From Janthinobacterium sp. UMAB-56 (lineage in GTDB: Bacteria > Pseudomonadota > Gammaproteobacteria > Burkholderiales > Burkholderiaceae_D): a stretch of DNA of 64,000 nucleotides. A program made the translations under genes and the position numbers. This document shows positions 1 through 8,484 of this stretch, piece by piece. A model generated the notes under the pieces. That model worked only from the letters and a program-made list of their open reading frames with translations, was not told the origin of the DNA and made no database searches. Positions within the stretch are counted from its first letter, which is position 1. Each line of letters begins with the position of its first letter. Location of the stretch: assembly GCF_900095265.1 (NCBI RefSeq), contig NZ_LT607654.1:8110-72109 (forward strand), in the 5' to 3' direction.

Positions 1-59
1 AGGCCCGGCCCCAGCTTGCCCAGCCAGGTGTCGGATTGGGTGGGCTCGTCGCTATGCAT
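1..59 (-). CDS. 5' end of an unidentified gene (partial)
   Basis: An ATG at position 59 on the minus strand opens a frame that runs off the window edge (first residues MHSDEPTQSDTWLGKLGPG). It begins 7 bases after the stop of the catalase-family gene, and GGGCACC upstream gives only a weak ribosome site. The tight spacing suggests it is co-transcribed with that gene. Nineteen residues are too few to name a family. Confidence 0.45.
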   Translation of the reverse strand, partial: MHSDEPTQSDTWLGKLGPG

Positions 60-65
60 GGTGCC

Positions 66-1190
66 CTATCTGACAGGGAAATCGTCGAGATTGCGCGGTT
101 CACGGGCGATGCTGCCCGTGCGCTCGAAGCGGAAGCGGGCCGACATCGCGTAAGCGGCCTTGCGCACGCGCATAATGGAACCGAGGGGGCGGTGCGCCAG
201 CACGCCATGCCAGGGGCTGAACGCCATGCCGTCATCGACCGCGCGCGACAAGGCTTCGCTCCAGCCCGCCTGTGGCTGGGCCGTGATGCGCGCCACGGGC
301 AGATACGGGCTGTCTTCTTCCGGCCAGGCGACGGAAGCGTCTTCCAGTGGCATGCTGTCGATGTCGCGGCACAGCTGGACGCGCACTTCCCAGGTGGCCG
401 CATGGCGGGCAAAGTAGGCGACGACGGCGTCGCGCAAGCCGTTGGGCTTGCCGTCCAGGTCGACGGGCGCAGCTTTCAGGGCGGCAAGTTCCGGCGACAC
501 GGGCACCAGCGCCACCTTGGCCATGTAAGTGCCATACAAAACGGGCGCCTGGCTGTAGTAGGTTTCGCCCAGCACATGGGTTTGCGGATGGCCGCCCAGG
601 CTTTTCAGGGTGCCGCTTTCGCCGCCCACGGCTTCGAGCGCCTTTTCCGCCCCTTGCAGTACGCTCGACAGCGCCTGCTTCAGGCGCGGTACTTTATCCG
701 TGGTGCTGGCCAACAGCTTCAAGCTGCCGAGGAACTTTTTCGCGCTGGGCGCCAGGAAGGCAGGGCCGTTGACGAGCACGAAATCCTGCGTGCTGGCGGG
801 CTCCGTGCCATCGTCCGGTTGCAGGCTGGACAGCTGCATGCCCGGCACGCCGATCACCTTGATGGCCATGCCGCGCGGCACGGACACCTTGTCGTCGAGC
901 ATGTCGCCGGGGATAGTGGAGATGCGCATGACTACATCGTAACTGCCCGGCGTGGCGAACAGGCCTTGCGCCAGTTCGGGCGCCAGGCCATCGAGCACCT
1001 GCAGGCGGGCGCGCAGCAAGCCATGGCTTTTCGCATGCACGCTGCGCGTGGCATGGCCCGAGTCGGCACAGGTGGTGGCGGAAATGCCATGCAGGGTCTG
1101 CAGCAACTGCGCGCAAGTCTCCTGCTCGCCTTCCTCTTCAAACTCGTAGCGTGGCTCGTAGGGCAGGGGCGGGCGTGGAATGTCGGACAT
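66..1190 (-). CDS. Catalase-family (heme) protein
   Basis: About 374 residues, resembling the small catalase-like proteins that keep the catalase fold without the long C-terminal domains of classical catalases. Visible family features are the N-terminal stretch around SGHATRSVHAKSHGLLRA, PRGMAIKVIGV, and TQDFVLVNGPAF in mid protein. The longer frame reaches 1265, but I chose the ATG at 1190 (MSDIPRPP) because AAGGAAAAG lies just upstream. Members are thought to bind heme and act on peroxides or organic hydroperoxides; the substrate cannot be read here. It is followed within 7 bases by another gene start, suggesting an operon. The family is recognised from memory of the fold and motifs, not by alignment. 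Confidence 0.75.
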   Translation of the reverse strand: MSDIPRPPLPYEPRYEFEEEGEQETCAQLLQTLHGISATTCADSGHATRSVHAKSHGLLRARLQVLDGLAPELAQGLFATPGSYDVVMRISTIPGDMLDDKVSVPRGMAIKVIGVPGMQLSSLQPDDGTEPASTQDFVLVNGPAFLAPSAKKFLGSLKLLASTTDKVPRLKQALSSVLQGAEKALEAVGGESGTLKSLGGHPQTHVLGETYYSQAPVLYGTYMAKVALVPVSPELAALKAAPVDLDGKPNGLRDAVVAYFARHAATWEVRVQLCRDIDSMPLEDASVAWPEEDSPYLPVARITAQPQAGWSEALSRAVDDGMAFSPWHGVLAHRPLGSIMRVRKAAYAMSARFRFERTGSIAREPRNLDDFPVR

Positions 1191-1334
1191 GGCTTTTCCT
1201 TGTGATGGGGGTGTGTGCACCATCATTGCCGCCAACGCCACATTCTTCTGTTTGCTGGCATACACAGGCCCCTAAATACCAGGTGACGGCAGTGGCGTGC
1301 TGATCATTTACAGTGGAAACTCATGTGTGGCAGC

Positions 1335-2246
1335 CTACAAGCTGGCCATGATCCGCTCGCGCAGCCAGCGGTGCGCCGGGTCCAGGTGCATGCGCTCGTG
1401 CCAGACCATCGCCATTTCGTAATCGGGCAAGCGGATCGGCGGCTCCCACGTACGCAGCGCGCCCAGGGCGTTCTTCAGCAGGCGCGATGGCATCAGGGCC
1501 ACCATATCGGACGCCGCCAGCAAGTGCGGCACGATGAGAAAATGCGGCACGGACAACACCACTTTGCGCGCTCGTCCCCGTTGTTCGATTGCCGTATCGA
1601 CATTGCTGCGGAAACCGCCGCCATTCGGTGAGACGACGATGAATTCCAGCGCGCAGAACTGGTCGAGGTCGGGCGGCGATTGCAGCAGCGGATGGTCGTG
1701 GCGCGCCGCCAGCACGTAGTGTTCGGTGAACAGCGTGCGGTGGCGCAAGCCGGCCGGCGCTTCTTCCTGCGCCAAGAAACCCAGGTCGACCTGGCCGCTT
1801 TCCAGGTCTTGCGCCATGCGCGCCGGCACGGCTTCGAACACGGCCATGCGCGACAAGGGCGCCTGCGCGCGCAGGGCAGGTAGCATAGGCAGCAGGATCG
1901 CATATTCGGTGGCGTCGGCCGCCGCCAGATTCCAGCGCACCTCGGCCGTGCCTGGATCGAACGCCGATTCCGGCTGCAAGACTTGCTCCAACTGGGCCAG
2001 CACGGCTTGCAGGGGCGCCAGCAAGGCCAGCGCGCGCGCCGTGGGCAACATGCCGCGCGGGCCGGGCAACAGCAGCGGATCGTCGAAGGCCGCGCGCAGC
2101 TTGCCCAACTGCACGCTGACGGACGGCTGGCTCAGGTGCAGCCGCGCCGCCGCCCGCGTGACGTTGCGTTCAATCAGCAGCGCGTTCAGGGTCAGCAGCA
2201 GGTTCAAGTCCAGCTTATGTAGATCCAGCTTATGCAAATTGTTCAT
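1335..2246 (-). CDS. LysR-family transcriptional regulator
   Basis: 303 residues with an N-terminal winged helix-turn-helix (about residues 10-70; NLLLTLNALLIERNVTRAAARLHLSQPSVS) and a C-terminal substrate-binding domain. The profile resembles the NodD/NahR-like branch (LDLNLLLTLNALL, DLGFL, late HERMHLDPAHRWLRE). The start has AAGGTATAGCC upstream. It is divergent from the amidase gene, and the 98-bp gap must hold both promoters, so the amidase is the likely target. The effector is unknown. Confidence 0.9.
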   Translation of the reverse strand: MNNLHKLDLHKLDLNLLLTLNALLIERNVTRAAARLHLSQPSVSVQLGKLRAAFDDPLLLPGPRGMLPTARALALLAPLQAVLAQLEQVLQPESAFDPGTAEVRWNLAAADATEYAILLPMLPALRAQAPLSRMAVFEAVPARMAQDLESGQVDLGFLAQEEAPAGLRHRTLFTEHYVLAARHDHPLLQSPPDLDQFCALEFIVVSPNGGGFRSNVDTAIEQRGRARKVVLSVPHFLIVPHLLAASDMVALMPSRLLKNALGALRTWEPPIRLPDYEMAMVWHERMHLDPAHRWLRERIMASL

Positions 2247-2302
2247 GGCTATACCTTGTATATCAACTATTCATTTCCACTATGATAGCGCAAGCCCTAC
2301 AG

Positions 2303-2343
2303 TAGTTCCTGTGATTTCCACTCTTCAAATTTTACAGGAACTA
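2303..2343 (+). promoter_or_regulatory. Inverted repeat covering the amidase ribosome-binding site
   Basis: TAGTTCCTGT (2303-2312) and ACAGGAACTA (2334-2343) are perfect 10-bp complements separated by 21 bases. The right arm contains the AGGAA Shine-Dalgarno of the amidase whose ATG follows at 2345. It could be a regulator operator in DNA or an mRNA hairpin that hides the ribosome site. Confidence 0.6.
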
Positions 2344-2344
2344 A

Positions 2345-3784
2345 ATGATGCAACTCCATGAATATTCAAGCTTTGATGGTCTAGGACTGGCCCAGTTGCT
2401 GCGTACTGGCGCCGTCTCGGCCGCCGAATTGCACGATGCAGCCGTGCGCGCTTGCGCCGCCGTCAACCCCCAACTCAACGCGGTGGTCGAACTGTGGCCA
2501 GTCGATTTGTCGCAGGTGGACGGTGCCGCGCCGTTCGCCGGCGTGCCGTTTTTGATCAAGGACATCGCCGTCACGATGGCGGGCCAGCGCAGCGAAGCGG
2601 GCAGCCGCCTGGGCGCCGGCCATGTGGCCGCCCTGGACTCCCACCTGATGACGCAGTTCCGCCAGGCGGGGTTGCTAACGTTTGGCCGCACCAGCACGCC
2701 GGAAATGGCCTTTGCCACCACCACCGAGCCCGTGCTGTACGGCGCCACGCGCAATCCCTGGAACGTCAGCATGAGCGCGGGCGGCTCCAGCGGCGGCGCG
2801 GCCGCAGCCGTGGCGGCCGGCATCGTGCCGCTTGCCCATGCGACGGACGCGGCCGGTTCCATCCGCGTGCCGGCCGCCTCGACGGGCCTGTTCGGCTTCA
2901 AGCCCAGCCGTGGCCGGGTGTCGAACGGCCCCGCCATGGACGAGATATTCAGCGGCCTGGGCGTGCAACTGGGCGTGAGCCGCACGGTGCGCGACAGCGC
3001 CGCCTTGCTCGATTGCGTGCAGGGCGTGATGGCGGGTGAAGCGTATGTGACGGCCGCGCCTGGCCACAGCTGGCTATCGCAGGTCAGCCGGGAACCGGGA
3101 CGGCTGCGCATCGCCGTGCAGCGCATGGCCTTCAATGGCGCCCATCCCGTGCCCTCTATCGATGCCGCGCTGGACGCCAGCGTACGCCTGCTGGAGAGCC
3201 TGGGCCACCATGTGGAAGACGTGCAGGGGTCGCTGGGCGTGTCGTGGCAAGCGTTCGTGCACGCGAATGCCAGCATCTGGTGCGCCAACCTGGTGCCGTG
3301 GATAGACGCCCTGGCGCAGGAAAGCGGGCGCGGCGTGTCGCTCGATACCCTGGAACCGGCGACCCTGGCCTGCTACCGCCATGGCAAAACGGTCTCGGCA
3401 GTTGATTTCGTCGCCGCGCTCGACGTGCGCAATAGCGTCACGCGACAGGCCGGCGCTTTGTTTGGCCAGTACGACGTGCTGCTCACTCCCACCATGCCGG
3501 ACTTGCCATGGGCGCTGGGGCGCTACGGCGAGGACCAGGACAAGCTCGATGGGCTGGGCTGGACGGCGCGCCTGTTCGAGCACTCGCCCTACACGCCGCT
3601 GGCAAACGTGGCAGGACTGCCGGCCATGTCCGTGCCGCTGGCCATGTCGGAGGATGGCATGCCGATCGGCATGCAGTTCATGGCGGGCTATGGTCAGGAT
3701 GGAACGCTGCTGCGCCTGGCGGGTCAGTTGGAGCGGGCGGCACCATGGGGGCAGCGTTGCCCGCCCGTATGGGCCGGTCATTAA
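2345..3784 (+). CDS. Amidase (amidase-signature family)
   Basis: 479 residues, full family length. The Ser-cisSer-Lys triad is visible: K72 in FLIKD, cis-Ser S148 in GGSSGG, and nucleophile S172 in DAAGSIR, with the usual 24-residue gap between the serines. Such enzymes hydrolyse carboxamides to acid and ammonia in the cytoplasm; the exact substrate cannot be inferred. Transcribed divergently from a LysR regulator, which is the likely controller. The 5' leader contains a long inverted repeat spanning the AGGAA ribosome site. It converges on the DUF2061 gene 10 bases downstream. Confidence 0.9.
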   Translation: MMQLHEYSSFDGLGLAQLLRTGAVSAAELHDAAVRACAAVNPQLNAVVELWPVDLSQVDGAAPFAGVPFLIKDIAVTMAGQRSEAGSRLGAGHVAALDSHLMTQFRQAGLLTFGRTSTPEMAFATTTEPVLYGATRNPWNVSMSAGGSSGGAAAAVAAGIVPLAHATDAAGSIRVPAASTGLFGFKPSRGRVSNGPAMDEIFSGLGVQLGVSRTVRDSAALLDCVQGVMAGEAYVTAAPGHSWLSQVSREPGRLRIAVQRMAFNGAHPVPSIDAALDASVRLLESLGHHVEDVQGSLGVSWQAFVHANASIWCANLVPWIDALAQESGRGVSLDTLEPATLACYRHGKTVSAVDFVAALDVRNSVTRQAGALFGQYDVLLTPTMPDLPWALGRYGEDQDKLDGLGWTARLFEHSPYTPLANVAGLPAMSVPLAMSEDGMPIGMQFMAGYGQDGTLLRLAGQLERAAPWGQRCPPVWAGH

Positions 3785-3794
3785 GAAGGGTGGA

Positions 3795-4217
3795 TTACAG
3801 GGCGGCGGGGAGGGCCGCGTGCCGGTTTTCCAGGCGGAAACGGGCTTTTTCCCACAGCCGGTCATGGAAGGGCAGCAAGATCACATTGCAGATCGGCTCG
3901 ACCACGGCCAGCAAGCCGCCGAAGGCCATGGAGCCCGTGGCCCAGTACATGACGCCGAAGGCCACGCCCATGTGCAAGGCCGTCTGGCTGAGCTTTTCGC
4001 CAGCCAGCGCGGCAAACCCCAGACGGCTGGCGGCGTGGCGGCGGCGAATCGCGTGCCAGGCTTTCTCGTGCTGCGGCAACAGGGCCACGTTGATGATCGG
4101 TTCGAGGATGGCGGCCAAGCCACCGAGTGCCAGCGAACCCGTCAGCAAATAGGCGAGGCCGAAGGCGATCGACATATGCGTGCCAACCTGGCTGAATGTT
4201 TTGATGGCGGTGAACAA
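3795..4217 (-). CDS. DUF2061 family membrane protein, duplicated domain
   Basis: 140 residues made of two tandem copies of the same roughly 60-residue unit. Copy one has TFSQVGTHMSIAFGLAYLLTGSLALGG and then EPIINVALLPQHEKAW; copy two has KLSQTALHMGVAFGVMYWATGSMAFGG and EPICNVILLPFHDRLW. Each copy carries two hydrophobic segments, so about four membrane helices are expected. The DUF2061 family is common in proteobacteria and has no established function. A Fur-like sequence lies just upstream, which would link it to iron if real. AAAGGAGC precedes the start. Confidence 0.8.
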   Translation of the reverse strand: MFTAIKTFSQVGTHMSIAFGLAYLLTGSLALGGLAAILEPIINVALLPQHEKAWHAIRRRHAASRLGFAALAGEKLSQTALHMGVAFGVMYWATGSMAFGGLLAVVEPICNVILLPFHDRLWEKARFRLENRHAALPAAL

Positions 4218-4260
4218 GGGATGCTCCTTTCTGTAGAATGCGCTTATCCTTGATTTAGAT

Positions 4261-4279
4261 AGTAACGATTCTCATTTAC
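4261..4279 (-). promoter_or_regulatory. Possible Fur box upstream of the DUF2061 gene
   Basis: Read on the minus strand, GTAAATGAGAATCGTTACT matches 13 of 19 positions of the Fur consensus with an intact AATGA-AATC core. It lies about 45 bases before the DUF2061 start. It is a sequence match only. Confidence 0.4.
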
Positions 4280-4305
4280 AAAAGGAAGTAAAATATTCCA
4301 ACTGA

Positions 4306-4328
4306 ATCAATAGTGGCAAACTATTGAT
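4306..4328. repeat. Perfect 9-bp inverted repeat
   Basis: ATCAATAGT and ACTATTGAT flank the 5-base loop GGCAA. It lies between the stop of the frameshifted membrane gene and the DUF2061 promoter region. No T-run follows on either strand, so it is either an operator or a weak terminator. Confidence 0.5.
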
Positions 4329-4338
4329 AATCCGTATG

Positions 4339-5069
4339 TCATTGCCGCGGCGCCAAACCCCGCAGCAATAGCCACAGGCCAGTGAGCGGATAGACCAGGC
4401 CCAAGGGCAACAGCAAGGAGTGCATGACGTCCAGGCCAAACAGTTCGCGCGCCACGGCGATCCACTGCAGCACGCCAGCCAGCATGCCGGCCAGGGCCAG
4501 CAGGGGCGGAATCGCCCGAGCGCGGTACAACAGCAGGTACATCAGGGCCACGCCCATTCCGCCCAGCAGCTTGTCGGGAAAGTGCACGCCGTTGCGCAGG
4601 CCCGCCAGCAGGGCGCGCGCCGGCTCATAGGCATGACCGTCTGCGCCAGAAGCGAGGAAGGCGACACTCAGGCTGCGCATCGCCAGCACCAGCGTCCCTT
4701 CGAACAGGCTGGTCGCCAGCACCGCCGCTAGCAGCGCCACGTAGCAGCGGCTCAGCAGGGGGTGCTGTTCGCCATACAGGCCGCGCAGGGCTGCCGCGAT
4801 GGCCAGCCCGATCAAGGCCGTGAGCAGCCCGAGCAGTACGATCAGCCCCACCTGTAGCGGCATGCCGGCTGCCCGCAACAGGAAGCCTGGCGCGGCGAAC
4901 ACCTGTGCCTGCAGTTGGAAATTCGAGCCGATGCCCAGGCCGAAGGTGAGCAGCAGAGCAGGCCCAGGCCCAGCAAACGTCCCGTCGTGGCGGCGTTGTC
5001 ATGCATGGCAGCGGTGTCGTCCATGGGGATTGCGTGCAGCGTGGTGGCGGCGGAAATGTTCTGCTTCAT
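4339..5069 (-). pseudogene. DUF4386-like membrane protein, split by a frameshift
   Basis: The downstream frame (4339-4902 and a little upstream) encodes several hydrophobic helices typical of DUF4386 proteins (PLQVGLIVLLGLLTALIGLA, then LLAAVLATSLFEGTLVLAM). It has no credible start. An ATG at 5069 opens another frame (MKQNISAATTLHAIPMDD ... GRLLGLGLL) that naturally continues into the first only after a one-base shift near 4951-4970, in a CTGCTCTGCTGCTC tract; the repaired join would read GLLLLTFGLGIGSNF. Either the gene is broken or this is a sequencing error in a repetitive tract. Function unknown; the family call is from hydrophobicity pattern. Confidence 0.6.
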
Positions 5070-5235
5070 CGGTTTACCTTTATCGGATTGGCAATTAGCG
5101 GCCCATGCAGGACCTGAGCGCGCAGTGTCGGCAAACGGGGGCGCTGCGGCAAGCCCGATCCGACGCGTCACGCGCACGGGGTGGCGAAGCGCGCCCGAAC
5201 ACGACGAGTGACGCGGGCCTTGGCGCGCCCGAGGT

Positions 5236-6015
5236 CTATTCCGCCTTGAACAGGTGGAGGAAGGTGCGGCTGACCGGCAGCACTTCCGGCCGGTGTTTCA
5301 ATGTCAGTTCGCCCGTTTCGTGGGCGCCGCGCACAACCTGGCGAACGGCATGCAGGTTGACGACCTCGGTCCGGTGGATCTGCTGGAACTGTTCTGCATC
5401 AAGCTGTACCAGCAATTCCTTGAGGGTGTTGCGCAGCAGTGCCTCTGTAGGCTTGCCGCCATCGCGCCACGCAACCAGCGTGTACTTGTCGTCGGATTTC
5501 AAATAGTCGACGTCATCGACTGGTATCAGCCGCACGGCCTGTCCTACGGAGGCGCGCAGCCAGCGCAGCGGCGCCTGCGCTGGTGCCTGCTTGGCCTGCA
5601 GGTAGCTTGCCAGTTGCTGCAACAACGTTTCGCTGGCCACGCCTGGCAGGGCCGCCGCCGCGCGTTCGCGCACGCGCGTCACGGTCCCGGCGAGGCGGCC
5701 CAGTTGCACTGGCTTGACGAGGTAGTCGAGCGCGCCCTGCTCGAAGGCCCGCACTGCGTACTGGTCGTAAGCGGTGACAAAGACCAGGTGGGCGCGGCGG
5801 CCGATCTGGCTGGCCACGTCGACGCCGGACAGGCCCGGCATGTGCACGTCGAGGAAGCAGACCGCCGGCTGGTGCCGTTCGAACAGCGCGAGCGCCTCCG
5901 GTCCGTTGCGCGCTTCGGCCACCACCAGCAGCTCCGGCCAGCACTCGGCCAACTGGCGCCGCAGGTTGGCCCGCAGCAAAGGTTCATCGTCGGCAATGAG
6001 GGCAGTCAGTGTCAT
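5236..6015 (-). CDS. LytTR-family response regulator
   Basis: 259 residues: receiver domain (1-120) with acidic pocket ADDE at 8-11, phospho-acceptor D56 in CFLDVHMPG and the Lys of YLVKP, followed by a LytTR DNA-binding domain (about 155-255; LIPVDDVDYLKSDDKYTLV, IHRTEVVNL). AlgR/LytR type. I chose the ATG at 6015 because it overlaps the sensor-kinase stop as ATGA; an upstream ATG at 6030 is also open. Partner of the histidine kinase immediately upstream. Regulated genes are not evident; LytTR regulators often control cell-surface or autolysis functions. Confidence 0.93.
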   Translation of the reverse strand: MTLTALIADDEPLLRANLRRQLAECWPELLVVAEARNGPEALALFERHQPAVCFLDVHMPGLSGVDVASQIGRRAHLVFVTAYDQYAVRAFEQGALDYLVKPVQLGRLAGTVTRVRERAAAALPGVASETLLQQLASYLQAKQAPAQAPLRWLRASVGQAVRLIPVDDVDYLKSDDKYTLVAWRDGGKPTEALLRNTLKELLVQLDAEQFQQIHRTEVVNLHAVRQVVRGAHETGELTLKHRPEVLPVSRTFLHLFKAE

Positions 6016-7067
6016 GACCATGCAGGGCACTCTATGGAAACACGGAAACCGTGGGGAGCCAGTTCGCTGATGCGCAAGGCCGCTTCGCCGCCAAACATCA
6101 GTGCCAACCGTTCGCGCAGGCTACCCAGTCCCGTGCCGAGGCCGGGGCTGCCCGCTTGCAGGCCTACTCCGGTATCGCTCACCTCGATATGGCAGCGGCC
6201 ACTGAGCTCGCTGATGCGTACGTCGATGCGCCCGCCGTTCATGCCGGGATCGATACCATGGCGCACCGCATTCTCGACCAGGGTCATCAGGGTCATGGGC
6301 GGGCATTGCAGTCTTTCGCAGCCTGGCGCGACGGTGATCGAGAACTGCAGACGGTCAGGCATGCGCAGCTGCATCAGCACCAGATAGGCGTTCACCATCT
6401 CCAGTTCCTGCTCCAGGCGCGTGGCCGACTCGTTCAGGCGCGGCACGGCAGCCCGCAGATAGGTCACCAGGTGCGCCAGGACGGGCGCCGCATGGCTGGA
6501 CCCCGCATCGAGCAGCGCTTGCAGGCTGGCCAGCGTATTGAACAAAAAATGCGGCTGGACCTGGGCCTGCAGCAGCCACACGCGTGCATCGTGGGCCTGG
6601 CGCTCCAGTTCGCCGCGCCTGCGCTCGGCCTCGCGCACGCAGGCGTCGCGCTGGCGCAGCAGGGCAGCCATCGCTGTCCATGGCCCGAGCAACAGGCCCA
6701 GGAAACTAAGCGCGACGTAACTCTGCAGCCTCTCCGGCACCTGCCAGAACGGCGGCGCACCGGCCTGGGTATTGAGCAAATACAGACTGGCCAGGGTCAG
6801 CACGATCGCCAGGGCCACGCCAAGCACCTGCAAGACCCAATGCGCCAGCCAGGCGGGCAGCCGGCGCGGCCAGCGCTCGAACAATCCATAGGCCAGCAGC
6901 GCCGCCAGCGCCGGCAGGAAAACCGCCATGACCAGGTAGCTTAACGGGTCCTCCCAGGACAGGGAAAACAGGGCGAATTCAAATAGCGCAGCCAGCCCGG
7001 CCACGCACAATCGTCGCGCGGACAGGCAGGTTCGCAGGCCATCGATGGCGCAGCGTAGTGTGGACAT
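6012..7067 (-). CDS. LytS/YehU-type sensor histidine kinase
   Basis: Sensor with four to five predicted membrane helices in the first 150 residues, then a His_kinase (PF06580-type) dimerisation segment with QAQVQPHFLFNTLASLQ, where the phosphorylated His is HFLFN, and a HATPase domain (NAVRHGIDP, DTGVGL, GTGLGSLRERL). The open frame reaches 7232, but the first 55 residues are rich in Arg/Ala and unlikely; ATGs at 7094 and 7067 are the plausible starts and neither has a strong ribosome site. Translationally coupled with the LytTR regulator by ATGA. Confidence 0.88.
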   Translation of the reverse strand: MSTLRCAIDGLRTCLSARRLCVAGLAALFEFALFSLSWEDPLSYLVMAVFLPALAALLAYGLFERWPRRLPAWLAHWVLQVLGVALAIVLTLASLYLLNTQAGAPPFWQVPERLQSYVALSFLGLLLGPWTAMAALLRQRDACVREAERRRGELERQAHDARVWLLQAQVQPHFLFNTLASLQALLDAGSSHAAPVLAHLVTYLRAAVPRLNESATRLEQELEMVNAYLVLMQLRMPDRLQFSITVAPGCERLQCPPMTLMTLVENAVRHGIDPGMNGGRIDVRISELSGRCHIEVSDTGVGLQAGSPGLGTGLGSLRERLALMFGGEAALRISELAPHGFRVSIECPAWS

Positions 7068-7369
7068 GAATGTGACGGCCCCAGGAATTGCCATAAGAGC
7101 AGCAGAATAGGGCAAAGCCACGCGGGCGGCAATAGCGGCGGGCGCGAAGCGCGCTTTCCGGGGCACCAGCGACGCCCTGCGAGGCCGGGCCGCGCTAGCG
7201 CCACGAACGGTGCGCGAGCGCTTGGCCATCATGACGCCGGTTCAGGACATGCCGCGCCGGCCCGGAAAAATAGTCATTGTCGCCGCTACCCCAGCCGATT
7301 GACCAGGACATTGCTCTGCGCGTGCACGGCTAAGGCCGCAGCGGCGTGGTGGTGCCGCACTTGAACAAG

Positions 7370-7771
7370 TCAGCGTATTGCCGTCGCCTGAGACCAGACA
7401 GCTTGCCAGCGCCCATCGCGCCATTCATAGCTATCCATATGCCAGTAGCGGGCGCGCGGCACGGGGTGGCTAGCGAAGACGATCTCCAGTTGCGCTTGGT
7501 AACGCAGGACGGCGGCCGTGCCGTACAGGCGCACGCTGATCGCTTCCGGCACCCAGCTCACATAGCGCATCTGGCCGGAGGCGATGGCGCCCAGATATTG
7601 TTCCCGTGACAGCATGCTGCCGAGGGGCGTGACGAGTTGGAAGTCAGCGGCGTGCAGAGCGCGCGCCGCTTCCGTGTCGGCGGCCACGAGGGCGCGCAAA
7701 CGGCTGCGTTCCGTTTGGCGCAGCAATTCCATCTGCTGTTCTTCAGTGAGTGCGGCATTGAAATGACTCAT
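7370..7771 (-). CDS. NTF2-like / DUF4440 protein
   Basis: 133 residues from the ATG at 7771, which has AGGAACGC upstream; the frame extends to 7801 without a better start. The pattern is that of the SnoaL/NTF2-like fold: an N-terminal helix pair (RLRALVAADTEAARALHAADFQLVTPLG), then alternating strands ending YEWRDGRWQAVWSQAT. Members range from small-molecule isomerases to non-enzymatic binding proteins, so no reaction is assigned. It is divergent from a TetR gene and shares its operator region, so it is the probable target of that repressor. Confidence 0.7.
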   Translation of the reverse strand: MSHFNAALTEEQQMELLRQTERSRLRALVAADTEAARALHAADFQLVTPLGSMLSREQYLGAIASGQMRYVSWVPEAISVRLYGTAAVLRYQAQLEIVFASHPVPRARYWHMDSYEWRDGRWQAVWSQATAIR

Positions 7772-7784
7772 TGCGTTCCTGTTC

Positions 7785-7858
7785 TTGACGGTAAATGACA
7801 CTTTGACGGTTTTTGTCTATAAGTCATGTTGACACTATATATTCAAACTGTCAACATG
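7785..7858. promoter_or_regulatory. Shared operator/promoter region of the TetR and NTF2-like genes
   Basis: A perfect 10-bp inverted repeat, CATGTTGACA (7825-7834) and TGTCAACATG (7849-7858) with a 14-base AT-rich spacer, ends five bases before the TetR start. Two direct copies of TTGACGGT (7785-7792 and 7803-7810) lie between it and the divergent gene. Both arms contain a TTGACA hexamer, so repressor binding would occlude a promoter in each direction. Confidence 0.6.
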
Positions 7859-7863
7859 CCCGC

Positions 7864-8448
7864 ATGTCACTCCACACTCTCAAAATCCAACGGATACTCG
7901 ATGCGGCGCTGGCCGTGTTTTGCCGCTACGGCTATCGCAAGACGTCCATGCTCGACATCGCGCAGGCGGCGGATATGTCGCGCGCCGCGCTGTACCTGCA
8001 CTTCAAGAACAAGGAGGACGTGTTTCGCGCCGGCTCCGAACGGGCCCATGCCACCGTCATGGCGCAAGTGGCCGAGGCGCTGGCCGAGCCCGGCCCCGTC
8101 TTCACGCGCATTGAAGCGGCGCTGCTGGCATTCCAGCTAGGCTTGATGGCGGAAATTTCGGCCAGTGCCCATGGACAGGAATTGTTCGATGCCAATATGA
8201 CCCTGGCTGCCGACATCACCTTGACCGCGCGGGCTACGCTGGTGGCATCGCTGGCCGGCGCACTGGAGCAAGCCGAAGCGGCGGGCGATATCGCTCTGCG
8301 CCGAGCGGACGCGACTGCTGCGCAAGTGGCCGGCTTGCTGGTAGCCACCATGGATGGCATCAAGCACACGCAAGGGGGAGGTGAGGCGCTGCGCGAGGGC
8401 ATGGCGCTGCACATGCGTTTGCTGGGAGCCGCGCTGCTGCGCATGTGA
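7864..8448 (+). CDS. TetR-family transcriptional regulator
   Basis: 194 residues from MSLHTLKIQ. The N-terminal helix-turn-helix spans about residues 10-55 (ILDAALAVFCRYGYRKTSMLDIAQAADMSRAALYLHFKNKEDVF), followed by an all-helical ligand-binding domain. The longer frame starting at 7813 would run through the operator palindrome and is rejected. Likely autorepressor and repressor of the divergent NTF2-like gene. The inducer is unknown. Confidence 0.9.
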   Translation: MSLHTLKIQRILDAALAVFCRYGYRKTSMLDIAQAADMSRAALYLHFKNKEDVFRAGSERAHATVMAQVAEALAEPGPVFTRIEAALLAFQLGLMAEISASAHGQELFDANMTLAADITLTARATLVASLAGALEQAEAAGDIALRRADATAAQVAGLLVATMDGIKHTQGGGEALREGMALHMRLLGAALLRM

Positions 8449-8484
8449 GCATCGTGGCTCCCATGCGCAGTCGGGCCAGGGCTG

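Noticed and set aside
36-1205. Long plus-strand ORF (389 codons) opposite the catalase-family gene
   Set aside because: Arg/His/Gln-rich shadow translation of a high-GC gene, no family motif, no ribosome site.
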